This document shows, in pieces, positions 1 through 9,448 of a DNA stretch of 64,000 bases (the stretch's first letter is position 1; every line of letters begins with the position of its first letter). A program made the translations under genes and the position numbers. Location: contig BGKB01000061.1 of NCBI GenBank assembly GCA_003116975.1, positions 124,001 through 188,000 of the forward strand. The letters run 5' to 3'. A model generated the notes under the pieces. That model searched no databases. It was not told where the DNA came from and saw only the letters and a program-made list of their open reading frames with translations. Source of the DNA: Aurantiochytrium sp. KH105 (taxonomy: Eukaryota; Sar; Bigyra; Thraustochytrida; Thraustochytriidae).

Positions 1-204
1 CGCGCGCGGCCGCGACCTGCGCCTTGGGCTGCGCCGGGCCGGCCTCGCGGCGCGGTCCTCTCCCTCGCGCGGCTGCGGCTGGCAGCGCGGCCCTGGCGCC
101 CCCCCCTGCTCGCCGGGCCCGCGTACGGCGCGGCTGCGTCCCGGTGTCGCAGGCTGTTGGCCCCCCCCCGAGCCGAGAGGGATCGGACGTCGCGGGCGCG
201 GCAG

Positions 205-332
205 TCCTAGCGCGGCGTAGCGGACTCCTAGCGCGGCGCGCAAAGATTGCCTCTGGGCGGGAGCGGCACTTGCGCGGGGCGCGCGCAAGTGGGCCAAAGG
301 CGCGCGCAAGTGCGGGTTCGCGCGCGCAAGTG
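205..332. promoter_or_regulatory. Phased repeated sites upstream of the PCCA gene
   Basis: The first 624 bases hold no supportable gene; they are GC-rich and read open in several frames by composition only. Inside them the decamer CGCGCAAGTG occurs at 282-291, 303-312 and 323-332, and its reverse complement CACTTGCGCG at 267-276. The direct copies are 20-21 bp apart, about two helical turns. Just upstream, TCCTAGCGCGGCG occurs twice (205-217 and 226-238), again 21 bp apart. A pyrimidine (CTTT) tract at about 545-579 lies between these sites and the ATG at 625. A cluster of transcription-factor sites is inferred from repetition, orientation and spacing; no factor is known. Confidence 0.4.
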
Positions 333-624
333 CGGCAAACGCGGCTCCCGCCCGCGCAGGTAAAATCGCAACGCCGGCCGGCCGACAGCCCTCGCCGCGA
401 GACAGTCAGGCAGACAGGCAGACCGAGCGACCGAGCGCCCTCGCCGCCGCGCCCGCTCTGCGCGCTCTGCGCCACGCCGCCTCGCCTCGCCTCGCCGCGC
501 TTGTCGTGCCGCGCTCCGTCCCCAGCGGGAGGGAGGGCCGCCTCGCTTCGTTTCTTTCTTTTCTTTCTTTCTTTCTTTCGCGCACTCGACGTAGGCGGAA
601 AGGCAGAACAGAGGAAACGCGAAG

Positions 625-2760
625 ATGATGCGCGCGGGAAGACCGACGGCGGCGCTGGCCGCCGCCGCCCAGAGGCAGACGCCCCGCACGGCTGCTGCCA
701 TGCAGCAGGTCCTCGCCAGAGGCCTGGCCACCTACAATGGCGAGCAGGTCTTTGACAAGATTCTCATTGCGAACCGTGGCGAGATCGCCTGCCGTGTGAT
801 CAAGACCGCCCGCAAGATGGGCATCAAGACCGTGGCCATTTACTCCGAGCCGGACAAGAACGCCATGCACGTCAAGATGGCCGACGAGGCGTACCTGGTT
901 GGTCCCGCCGCCTCGTCGCAGAGCTACCTCAACATTGATCGCATCATGGAGGTCATTGCCGAGTCCGGCGCCCAGGCCGTGCACCCCGGCTACGGTTTTC
1001 TTTCCGAGAACCACCTTTTTGCGGAGGCGCTCGAGGCCAAGAACGTTGCCTTCATCGGACCCGGTGCCTTCGCCATCACGGCCATGGGCGACAAAATTGA
1101 GTCCAAGCAGCTCGCCATTAATGCCGGCGTTAACACTGTCCCCGGCAGCCTGGCGGTCGTCAAGACCGACGAACAGATCAAGCAGATCGCCAACGAAATC
1201 GGATACCCCGTCATGATTAAGGCCAGTGCCGGCGGCGGTGGCAAGGGTATGCGCATTGCCTGGAACGACGCCGAGGCCATCGAGGGTTTCCGTCTGTCCA
1301 CCGAGGAGGCCCGGTCTTCCTTTGGTGACGACCGCATCTTTATTGAGAAGTTCGTCGAGGAGCCGCGTCACATTGAGATTCAGCTCATTGCCGATACCTT
1401 TGGCAACGTCGCCGCTCTTCCCGAGCGCGAGTGCAGTATCCAACGCCGCAACCAAAAGGTGCTCGAGGAGAGCCCGAGTACCTTTCTCGACCCCGAGACG
1501 CGCAAGGCCATGCAGGCCCAGGCCATTCAGCTGGCCAAGGCTGTCGACTACCGCAGCGCAGGCACCGTCGAATTCCTCTGCGACAAGAACCGCAACTTTT
1601 ACTTTCTCGAGATGAACACGCGTCTCCAGGTCGAGCACCCGGTCTCCGAGCTTGTTTCTGGCATTGATCTTGTTGAGCAGATGATTCGCGTCGCTGCCGG
1701 CCACAAGCTGCCGGAGGACATTATGAAGGAGGACCGCCCCATTCTTGGCTGGGCGCACGAGGCCCGCGTTTACGCTGAGGACCCCTTCCGCGGCTTTTTG
1801 CCCAGCACTGGCCGTCTCGTCGACTACCAGCAGCCTACCGAAGAGCAGGTTCCGGGCGTCCGCGTCGACACGGGTGTCTCGCAGGGTTCGGAGATCAGCA
1901 TGTTCTACGATCCGATGATTTGCAAGCTCATCACGCACGCCGACACGCGCGAGGAGGCCCTTGATCGCCTCGAGCTGGCGCTCGATAACTACGTCGTCAA
2001 GGGTCTCGGTCATAACATTAACTTTCTCATTGACGTCTGCCGTCACCCCAAGTTCAAGTCGGGCGCAATCACCACCAAATTTATCGAGGAAGAGTACCCT
2101 GAGGGCTTTTCAGGTGTCAAGCTCACCTCGGACGAGAGCAAGTCGCTCGCAGCCGTGGCCGCCATGATCCAGTACACGCGAAACAACCAGACCACTAACA
2201 TGCTCGACGCGCTGCGCCCCTCCGTTCAGCCGACCTCCTTTGTCGTCTCCATCGACGGGGACGCCTTCAAGGTCACCTTTGCGGGCGACACTGGTGAGAC
2301 TGTGCTCTCGGACCCGGCCTCGGGCGACGAGATTGCGCGCTTCAACATTCGTGACTTCCAGTACAAGTCTGGCGAGATCCTCGTGCGCGCTCTCATCGAT
2401 GACGCCCCCCAGGTCATCCAGTGCCTTGACAGGCTCCCGCAGGGCTTCCGCCTGCAGTACTGCGGTGCTATCAAGGACATTCTGGTCCACTCGGAGCTCG
2501 AGTACGAAATGTCTAAATACATGCTCCCCAAGCCCGAGATCGACATGGCCAAGTGGCTTCTTTCACCCATGCCTGGCTCGCTCATCTCGGTGGCCGTCAC
2601 CGAGGGCCAGGAGGTCTTTGCTGGCCAAGAGCTCGCTGTTGTTGAGGCTATGAAGATGCAGAACGTTCTTCGCGCCGAGCGCAATGGTGTCGTCAAGAAG
2701 GTCTACGCTAATGCTGGCGAGACCCTTTCTGTCGACCAGGAGATTGTCGAGTTTGAGTAA
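625..2760 (+). CDS. PCCA: Propionyl-CoA carboxylase alpha subunit, mitochondrial
   Basis: Biotin-dependent carboxylase subunit of 711 residues that carries both the biotin carboxylase and biotin carrier parts. With a separate beta subunit (not in this window) it would convert propionyl-CoA to methylmalonyl-CoA in the mitochondrial matrix. The first ~40 residues are rich in Arg and Ala and lack acidic residues, as in a transit peptide. The biotin carboxylase domain starts at ILIANRGEIACRV (~46) and includes HPGYGFLSEN, the ATP-grasp loop ASAGGGGKGMR and EMNTRLQVEHPV. The biotinyl domain ends the protein, with EAMKMQN placing the biotinylated lysine at residue 677. Sequence across the middle follows PCCA more closely than MCCC1 (for example AMGDKIESK and NTVPG). 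Two ATGs are adjacent at the start; the first is used. It is a single exon. Confidence 0.93.
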   Translation: MMRAGRPTAALAAAAQRQTPRTAAAMQQVLARGLATYNGEQVFDKILIANRGEIACRVIKTARKMGIKTVAIYSEPDKNAMHVKMADEAYLVGPAASSQSYLNIDRIMEVIAESGAQAVHPGYGFLSENHLFAEALEAKNVAFIGPGAFAITAMGDKIESKQLAINAGVNTVPGSLAVVKTDEQIKQIANEIGYPVMIKASAGGGGKGMRIAWNDAEAIEGFRLSTEEARSSFGDDRIFIEKFVEEPRHIEIQLIADTFGNVAALPERECSIQRRNQKVLEESPSTFLDPETRKAMQAQAIQLAKAVDYRSAGTVEFLCDKNRNFYFLEMNTRLQVEHPVSELVSGIDLVEQMIRVAAGHKLPEDIMKEDRPILGWAHEARVYAEDPFRGFLPSTGRLVDYQQPTEEQVPGVRVDTGVSQGSEISMFYDPMICKLITHADTREEALDRLELALDNYVVKGLGHNINFLIDVCRHPKFKSGAITTKFIEEEYPEGFSGVKLTSDESKSLAAVAAMIQYTRNNQTTNMLDALRPSVQPTSFVVSIDGDAFKVTFAGDTGETVLSDPASGDEIARFNIRDFQYKSGEILVRALIDDAPQVIQCLDRLPQGFRLQYCGAIKDILVHSELEYEMSKYMLPKPEIDMAKWLLSPMPGSLISVAVTEGQEVFAGQELAVVEAMKMQNVLRAERNGVVKKVYANAGETLSVDQEIVEFE

Positions 2761-4685
2761 CTGAGTAAAATTTTTGCACATTCGATTGACTGTGAGGCCC
2801 TACTACTGCACGCCATGCTTTTCGGATCATTGGGATGCTTTGCTTTGCTTTGCTTTGCTTTGCTTTACTTTCTTTCCCTCTCTTTCCCTTTTTCCGCTGA
2901 GTTCCTCTCGCGCGCGAAGCAAACGTATGCTGCGCTTTGTGGATAGTAAATACTACATTGTTGTGTCTTCTCAGCTCATTTATACATGGTCTTCTCTCGA
3001 TCACTTCATTCGCGAAATCCCGTTGCATACAATCCGTCTTCTCTGCTCCTTTCTCAGTTAATGTTCTCTCAAAGACATTTACAGCCGAGAGCAGGCTGCT
3101 CACTCTCCTTGCAGCCCGCCCTCCTACTCTCGCCTGCCACGGCTAGCTTGGCTAGCTTCCACCTGCGAAACACGCAGCCAGCCTGAGAGCAGCCAGCCTG
3201 TCTACTACTGCTACTCCCAGTGAGCTAGAAGGAAAGCAAGCAGCCTGGCTTGGCTTGCAAGCCAGGCTGAAGCCTCAGAATCCAGCTTCGAGAGGAGCAG
3301 CCTCTCCGCGCGGTGTTAAGCCGCGCGGTCCGAAGCGGGCTCGGTTGTTGGAGAGGTGCCTGCCGCGACGCGGACTCCCTGCATCCTAAAGCCTGGCTAC
3401 ATTTGCCAAGCTCTTTTTTTTTTCAAAAGTTTTTCTTTCCCTCTTCGCGTTCTTGCATTGTGGATAGATGGGTGGGTGGATGGATGGATGGATGGATGTA
3501 GATGGATGAACAAGTGGATGGATGGACATCTCGCGCCCTAGCGTGGCGTGGCGTGGCGTGGCGCAACGCCCATGATGGCGGGATCCAGCAGCCAGCAGCA
3601 GCAGCAGGCGTCAGACTATTTCGGCATGCAAAGAAGCACTCATGCTCGGGTCTTGCATACGCCTGAGCTCTCATCTTCCGCGGAACGGTCGCGCGGACCC
3701 CCACACGGCTCGAAATTGGACATGGCTGCGGGACCGCGCCCGCAGCCCGATATCGCTGCTGGGTATGCTTATCAAGTGATTTCCATCTCTTAATTATCTA
3801 CACCCAGCGGCGCAAGCTTCCTCCAAGCGACGGCGCGAGACCCCCCACAGCGACGGCGCGGCAGGGTGTGTACCTGCACGCGCGTGCTCGGTAGGCTTCG
3901 CGCCGATACGGGGAGCCCGCGCCGGTTTCGCGCGGCCCTCGCGCGGATGAATGAAGTGGACGCGCGCGGCGAGTCCATGAGCCCGGTCCCATCCCAGCGC
4001 GGGATCGCGCTCCGGAGCTGACAACGTCCGGCGGGATGCCCGGCTAGGGTGCTCCGGCAGCCAGCCCGGCAGACCCGCTTCGCACGTCCGGCAACTTGAC
4101 TTTCAAGGGACGGAAGAGACCTCGTCCTCAATTGTCCCAAGGAAACGACAGAAAGCAAGGAAGACCCGGTCGCAGCAGCCCTCGGGGACCTCCGTTCTCG
4201 CTTGCGTGCGTGCGCCGGCGCTCTCAGCCTTCCGACGAGCCGGTGCGCTCTCGAGAGCGGGGGTGTCTGCCGTGTGCGCGTGCGAGTGCGCGTCCGTGCG
4301 CGAGAGAGCAACGCGTGCCCTTCCCTTCCCTCGTGGAAGCGGAGCAGTGTATCGGGTTATCACAGCACCGAGAACAGGGCGCGTGCAAGACCCTGTGCGT
4401 GCCGAGCCGAGCCGAGCCGAACCGAGCCGAGCCGAACCGAACCGAGCCTCAGCCTCCCCTCCCCCACCTTTCCCCTTTTCCCCTCTTGCTCCCTCGCTCG
4501 TTTCCCTCCAGCGATCTAAAACGAAGGAGCTCACGGTGCCAAATACCTTGTTAACCCACCAAAGGATAGGTCGCGGTCGGATCTCAACAGATCCGCAAAG
4601 ACTGTCTGTTTTCCTCAGGAGCATACGTGATACATCCGAGCTGCACATCTCCCAGTGAGCAACCGCAAGAGAACAGAACGCACAG
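2761..4685. other. Intergenic region between PCCA and CDC14
   Basis: No supportable gene in 1.9 kb. The PCCA 3' side carries a TGCTT run near 2838-2870. A perfect 11-bp inverted repeat with a 5-base loop (AGCCTGGCTTG / CAAGCCAGGCT) lies at 3242-3268. GGAT-type tetranucleotides fill about 3470-3530, and GTGGC pentamers 3542-3562. Pentamers GAGCC/GAACC fill about 4399-4453, roughly 240 bp before the CDC14 start. Open frames here are short, Arg- or Ser-rich and present on both strands, as expected from composition. Confidence 0.6.
3242..3268. repeat. Perfect 11-bp hairpin in the PCCA-CDC14 spacer
   Basis: AGCCTGGCTTG is followed after GCTTG by its exact reverse complement CAAGCCAGGCT. It could form a stem-loop in RNA or a cruciform in DNA. 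Surrounding sequence (3105-3300) repeats CAGCCTG-like words, so the hairpin may be a by-product of local repeat expansion. Function is not known. Confidence 0.5.
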
Positions 4686-5936
4686 ATGTCGCAGCGAACG
4701 AATGATCTCAGCGAAGCCTTCGAGTTCATCCCGGGCAGACTCTATTACGTTCCGCTTCGAAGCAAGCCGGTCCGCCAAAAGAAGGCAGCCTTCTTTAGCA
4801 TCGATGACGAGCTCGTGTACTGGAATTTCTTCAAGGACTTTGGCCCGCTAAATCTCGGCCAGCTGTTCCGCTTTTGCCAGATTCTCAACGAACTCTTGGC
4901 CGACCCCAAACTCCGCGGAAAGTGCATTTACTATTACTCGAGCAGCAACAGCCAGAAGCGGGCCAATGCTGCCTTTCTTATCTCATGCTATGCCATGATC
5001 TATCTTGGTCGCACGCCTGAAAAGGCGTATGCGCCATTCATCAACGTGCATCCCCCATTTCCGCCGTTTCACGATGCCACTCCCTTTGAATGCACCTACA
5101 AGCTCTCCGTGCTGGACTGCCTGCAGGGGGTCTACAAGGCTATGCAGCACAACTTTTTCAACTTTTCCACCTTTGACGTCGAGGAATACGAGCACTTTGA
5201 ACAGGTCGAGGCCGGCGATCTCAACTGGATCATGCCCAACAAGTTTCTCGCCTTTGCCGGCCCTCATGACCGCCGCATGCGCACTCGCGAGGGCTACGAC
5301 ACCCTCACCCCGGAGCACTACATTCCCTACTTTAAACGTCGCAACGTCACGCTCGTTGTTCGTCTCAACCGCAAGTGCTACGACGAAAAGCGCTTTGAGC
5401 GAGCTGGAATCCGCCACCTTGACCTCGTCTACCCGGACGGCACGTGCCCTCCAGACCATATTCTCAAGCGATTCATCGAGGCCTGCGAAAACAATGATGG
5501 CGCTATTGCGGTCCATTGCAAGGCCGGTCTGGGCCGGACAGGAACTTGCATTGGAGCCTACATTATGAAACACTTTGGCATGACGGCAGCTGAAACGATT
5601 GGCTGGATTCGAGTCTGCCGCCCAGGGAGCATCATTGGACCGCAGCAGCAGTTTATGGAACACATGGAGCCAATTATGCGTCACGAGGGCAAACGCTTTC
5701 AGCAGCGAGGAGGACTCGGCCTCGGGGGAAAGCCCGGAGGCCATTCTCATGCAGGACGCAAGGGCTTGACGCAAAGCTTCGACTTCGAGTCAAAGAACGA
5801 ACTCAAGGAGGCAGACGCACCTTCGCAGGGCGATTTTCTGCGGTCTAAGAAGGGGCCAGGAAATACGCATAAGAACGACCACTGGACGCTCATGCAGAGC
5901 GCTCAGCTTTCACCCCCTCAACATCACTTTCATTAG
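4686..5936 (+). CDS. CDC14: Dual-specificity protein phosphatase Cdc14
   Basis: A 416-residue phosphatase of the Cdc14 family, which removes phosphate from Ser/Thr-Pro (CDK) sites in late mitosis, cytokinesis and ciliary processes. The N-terminal DSPn domain (~1-170) shows the family words LYYVPLRSKP, YYYSSSNSQKRANAAFL and PPFPPFHDA. The catalytic domain (~180-350) has the P-loop HCKAGLGRTG with the nucleophilic Cys at residue 278 and Arg at 284. YPDGTCPPD (~255) supplies the general-acid region, and CRPGSIIGPQQQFM follows the P-loop as in other Cdc14 proteins. The tail of ~65 residues is Gly- and Lys-rich and probably disordered; it is much shorter than the animal or yeast tails. The ATG follows ACAG and no earlier in-frame ATG is seen. 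It is a single exon. Family assignment is secure. Confidence 0.95.
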   Translation: MSQRTNDLSEAFEFIPGRLYYVPLRSKPVRQKKAAFFSIDDELVYWNFFKDFGPLNLGQLFRFCQILNELLADPKLRGKCIYYYSSSNSQKRANAAFLISCYAMIYLGRTPEKAYAPFINVHPPFPPFHDATPFECTYKLSVLDCLQGVYKAMQHNFFNFSTFDVEEYEHFEQVEAGDLNWIMPNKFLAFAGPHDRRMRTREGYDTLTPEHYIPYFKRRNVTLVVRLNRKCYDEKRFERAGIRHLDLVYPDGTCPPDHILKRFIEACENNDGAIAVHCKAGLGRTGTCIGAYIMKHFGMTAAETIGWIRVCRPGSIIGPQQQFMEHMEPIMRHEGKRFQQRGGLGLGGKPGGHSHAGRKGLTQSFDFESKNELKEADAPSQGDFLRSKKGPGNTHKNDHWTLMQSAQLSPPQHHFH

Positions 5937-6192
5937 GTGTGCGCACGCACGCTACGTTATACATACTTTACTCTCCAGCGAAACTTTCTTTTGAACAACC
6001 AGCTATAAACTCAATAAACCCTATTTGTGAACACTGCCAGTCCCATGAATAAACCTTTGGCTCGTTTCATTTTTCAACAAGGTTCACAATGGAATCACCT
6101 TCCCAGGTTCGTTCTTGTTCGATCTCGGGCAATCATTTTTGACAGTGCCTCTTTTCAAATCTCCGCCTGGTACATAGCTTGTCGCTTCATGC
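5937..6192 (+). terminator. Probable CDC14 polyadenylation signals
   Basis: Two AATAAA hexamers at 6013-6018 and 6048-6053 lie 77 and 112 bp after the CDC14 stop, in a short AT-richer spacer between two converging genes. Their role as cleavage signals is inferred from the motif and position. Confidence 0.45.
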
Positions 6193-7311
6193 TTACGCAG
6201 GATATAGGTTTGCGCATGCTGTACTGCAGCGTGCGCGTCGCTCTTTTCGAGCTGCAATGACTGCGTCACTTTGGGCCTCGCGACGTCTCGAGGTACGCTC
6301 ATCTTCCACAGTATCCCAGATCCAGCCAACCTGATAACTCTTGCTGACCACGCCTACGCCTTGTCGAAGACGTGTTTCATAGTCGAGCTGCGACGTCACG
6401 TCCCACCTCTGGTCTGATGCCGCGTCCAGCTTGCGAATTCGCTCTTGTACATTTGTTCGCACACGTGCACGCAGCTTCACCACGCCATTTTGTTGCTTCA
6501 GGACCATCCGCTCGCTCGCCGATATTCTTTCACCGGGCTCCGAGACGCGGTGAGCCACTTTCTCTGTTTCGATAAAGTCCGAGCTGCGAGAGACCGCGCG
6601 CTTCGGCTTTCGCGTCTTGACTGGTGCCGGCCTCGCAAGCCTTTTGCTCGTCGCTGTCCGTGGCCTTGCGGCAGCAGCTGGGCGCGTCGATGATGACTTT
6701 GCTGTTGCCGAGGTCACCGTCGTGCGAATTGACTTTTGCGTTTCCCCTTGGCGCGGCAGAGCAGGCTTGAGGAGGCTACGCGACGTAGTGGAAAGATCGC
6801 GTTGACTCTTTGTGAGTTTCGGCGGCGAACTCGCTGCGGACCGCGCAGTCTTGGTGGAATAAACGTGCTCATGCCTAGCTCTTTCTGTCTCGACTGTGCT
6901 GTGCACAATCGTGCGATGCCGAGGCCGTTGAGCAAATATTACGTCCTCGGCTTCATCCACATTTCTCGAGACGGAGAATTGAATGTCTTTGGACTTGCGG
7001 ACCGGCGCCATCTCACACGTTTCCAGATTGCTTTCTTTGCCTCTGCGACCGACGCGATGTTTCCCGTCATCGCCTCCGACAGTGTACTCGAGGCTTGGCC
7101 GGCGCAAGCTTGCGTCCACTAAGCTATCCTCCGTCTCGTTTTCCCGCGCGACATCCTCCTTGGCGTCGTCGCCGTCTTCACTGTTATTACTTCGTGCGGT
7201 CTTTCTCCCTGCGAGTGCGTCGTTCGTCGCTCTTCCAGAGGAGAGTCTCGCTGACTGAACGCGCTCATCCTCCGCGATAGAGCCCAAAGGCATGCCGCCG
7301 CTGCGCATCAT
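6193..7311 (-). CDS. Basic, low-complexity protein of unknown function
   Basis: An open frame of 372 residues from the ATG at 7311; the frame extends upstream only to a GTG, so a further 5' exon is possible. The N-terminal two thirds are rich in Ser, Thr, Arg and Lys and probably disordered, with repeated TARSAA/TSKRLARPA-like basic stretches. The last ~120 residues look more ordered: VSEPGERISASERMVLKQQ leads into a predicted charged helix (KLRARVRTNVQERIRKLDAAS), then a Trp-containing segment VGWIWDTVEDERTSRRR. No catalytic motif or membrane segment is visible. It converges with CDC14 and lies head-to-tail with the dehydrogenase gene upstream. I do not recognise a family; a cytoskeletal or nuclear role would be guesswork. 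Confidence 0.65.
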   Translation of the reverse strand: MMRSGGMPLGSIAEDERVQSARLSSGRATNDALAGRKTARSNNSEDGDDAKEDVARENETEDSLVDASLRRPSLEYTVGGDDGKHRVGRRGKESNLETCEMAPVRKSKDIQFSVSRNVDEAEDVIFAQRPRHRTIVHSTVETERARHEHVYSTKTARSAASSPPKLTKSQRDLSTTSRSLLKPALPRQGETQKSIRTTVTSATAKSSSTRPAAAARPRTATSKRLARPAPVKTRKPKRAVSRSSDFIETEKVAHRVSEPGERISASERMVLKQQNGVVKLRARVRTNVQERIRKLDAASDQRWDVTSQLDYETRLRQGVGVVSKSYQVGWIWDTVEDERTSRRREAQSDAVIAARKERRARCSTACANLYPA

Positions 7312-7716
7312 TGCAGCTGCATTCAAGGATGCACGCCGCGAACTTTTGCGCAATTGCACACGAAAACGTCGCCCGCCAACACGAAAAACGGGTACACACC
7401 GTCTCAGCGAACCTTTTCCTATGCCTAGGCCTAGGCTTAGTCGTTTCGGCTAGCATTTTCTCCAACTAAGAGCCTGCTCCAAAAGACTGGAGTAACTCCA
7501 AAAAATGAGCGCGCAAAAAGGAAAGAAAACACGGGAAAAGGCAAGACAAGGCAGCAAGGGACGGGAGACTCAATAGCCGCCACTGACGGCGGCCGGCAAA
7601 AGAAAAGAAATCCGAAAGTGTGTGGGTCCGCGTGAACGTTTCCCATTTCTTTTCCCTTTTTTTCTTCTTTTTTTTTTTCTATGCATGCATACTCTCGTGT
7701 CGTAAGTAGGAGAGGG
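7312..7716. other. Spacer between the basic-protein gene and the dehydrogenase
   Basis: No gene seen. It holds the 3' end of the dehydrogenase transcript (minus strand), a homopolymer-rich stretch near 7645-7680 and the CCTAGG motif entered separately. Confidence 0.5.
7423..7436. promoter_or_regulatory. Double CCTAGG motif upstream of the basic-protein gene
   Basis: GCCTAGGCCTAGGC is a perfect palindrome of two overlapping CCTAGG units, 112-125 bp upstream of the minus-strand ATG at 7311. The same motif, whole or diverged, recurs near 9083, 26076, 26141, 34081 and 36126. A promoter role is inferred from recurrence and position only. Confidence 0.4.
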
Positions 7717-9028
7717 TCAAGACGAGGCTGCCGCATCTGCGCGCGCCCGTTCCTGTCGCGCGTGAGCAAAATATTGCATGATACGCTCGTAATAGATGAC
7801 GAAACGCGAGGAGTGAAAGTAGTTTGACACGACCGCGTAAATTTTGCGCGCTCGGCTCCCCGCGATGACAACTTCTGTCGGCCGATTTCGCAGAACAGTC
7901 TTGAAAAAAATATCTTGAATGAGCTCCAGTCGCAAGAGCGGATCGCTGAATGTTGCAGCGCATCCTTCGTGCTGAGCCATCTGCGCCGCCATGGGCGTTG
8001 CGATTGTGTCGGGAGTCATGACCGTAACGAAGATGCCATCCGGAGCAAGCTCTTTCGCTGCGCACAACGAGAAGCCACGCACAGCGTGCTTGCTCGCTAC
8101 GTAAATGGCACAACCTGGCGCTAGTGCCAGTGCATTCAAACAAGAAAAGTTCACGATGTGACCTCCGATTGGCAAGCTTCCGTTTGCCGCCTGGAATTGC
8201 ATGAGTCGACTTGCCTCTTTTGTTCCAAGGACGGTCCCCTTAAGATTGACATCGATTTGAACGTCCATGTCCGAGATCCCCGTAGCGCCCAAGTCGCCTG
8301 GCTGGACATATCCGGCAGCATTGATCACGATGTCCAGGCCTTTCAGCCAGTACTCGGCGTACCGCATCGTCGATTGCCACTGTTCGTCATGTATTGAGTG
8401 CAACAACAACATTGACAACATATGCGTCGAAAAGCGGTTACTTTGTCAGTCAGTCGGTCAGATCATTACTTTCCCGCTTCATTCTTGACTAGCAGCACCG
8501 AAGCAACATGTATTGCTTTAGGTCTCCTTCGTCCCGGCCTCATGCCCTCCGACTTACATCGCTGATCTGTGTCACATCGAGAGGCTTGAGCTTGCACGAG
8601 GATTCGGAGCTCCAGCTATCCTGTGCGGCAGCATTTTTTAGAGACCGAAAGTCGCGATCTGTCGCCAGGACTTTGTGGCCTTTCGCAAGCAAGGCGCCGC
8701 ACAGCAGTCGCCCGACCCCGGACGCAGCGCCGGTGACCAGCACGCGTCGCGGTTCGTCATGGAACCGTGCCCCGAGCCGCCGCACTGCAGATGGCCACGG
8801 GCTTGCCAGGGCCCACGAGACCGCCGCGACGAGTGCGAGGCCCACCGCGACCGCGAGCTGCCATTCGGAGGAGCCTCCCTCGCTGCCCCACGCCCGGACC
8901 CAGGCCTCGGCGACGTGCTGAGCGCCCTCGCGCAGCTCGCCAAGCCACTCCTCCATGGTTTCGGATCTACCTCTCCTCTTGTTGCTTGCAGACCATTTCA
9001 GGTTCTTTTGGGCAACACTGTCGGGCAT
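7717..9028 (-). CDS. Membrane-anchored short-chain dehydrogenase/reductase, one intron
   Basis: An NAD(P)H-dependent classical SDR. Exon 1 is 9028-8558, the intron 8557-8380 (178 nt) and exon 2 8379-7717. The intron has a perfect GTAAGT donor, a CAG acceptor and phase 0, giving 377 residues. An N-terminal hydrophobic segment (~53-76, WQLAVAVGLALVAAVSWALA) should anchor the enzyme, probably in the ER. The cofactor loop is TGAASGVG, the structural NNAG-type motif is INAAG, and the catalytic Tyr/Lys pair is YVASK after a Ser in NFSCLNA. The join falls before the helix that precedes INAAG, as expected for the fold. An ATG at 8956 has a stronger context (ACCATGG) and may be the true start, giving 353 residues. 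The substrate (steroid, retinol or lipid-type) cannot be told from sequence. Confidence 0.85.
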
Positions 9029-9448
9029 CACTTTTCTTCACATTGTGAACACACCATTCTTGCGCAGCTCGCCGAAATCATAAGGCCTAGGCCTAGAATT
9101 TTTCTGCGTCTCGTAGCCTAATTCATTATCGAAACTTCACGCACCATCATTGTCTTTCATAATAATATTCACGTAACATCAGCACAGCTGGACCTTCTAT
9201 TACAGAGGCATCCATGACTCAGGGTTCGTCACTGGGTGCATGCACCCCAAGCTGTTGTTCATTGCAAAGCTGTCCGCTGCCTCGAACTATCATTCGCGAT
9301 CGCGCTTCGTGCTCGCTGATGACGGGATAAAACACGAACATAGCTCGCAACAATATCGCTTTCGCTCATCATGACCCATCATGACCATGGCAAAAGTCGT
9401 TTGAATATCGCATCCTGCCAGCCAAATACCAGGCTTGCGGAGATGATA
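9029..9448. promoter_or_regulatory. Dehydrogenase promoter region with CCTAGG motif
   Basis: A 420-bp spacer between two minus-strand genes. AGGCCTAGGCCTAG at 9083-9096 lies 55-68 bp upstream of the ATG at 9028. The rest is AT-richer and contains the 3' end of the TPR-protein transcript. No gene is seen. Confidence 0.4.

Noticed and set aside
406..2046. 546-codon minus-strand frame opposite PCCA
   Set aside because: It mirrors the codons of PCCA; third-position GC bias makes antisense frames open. It has no domain.
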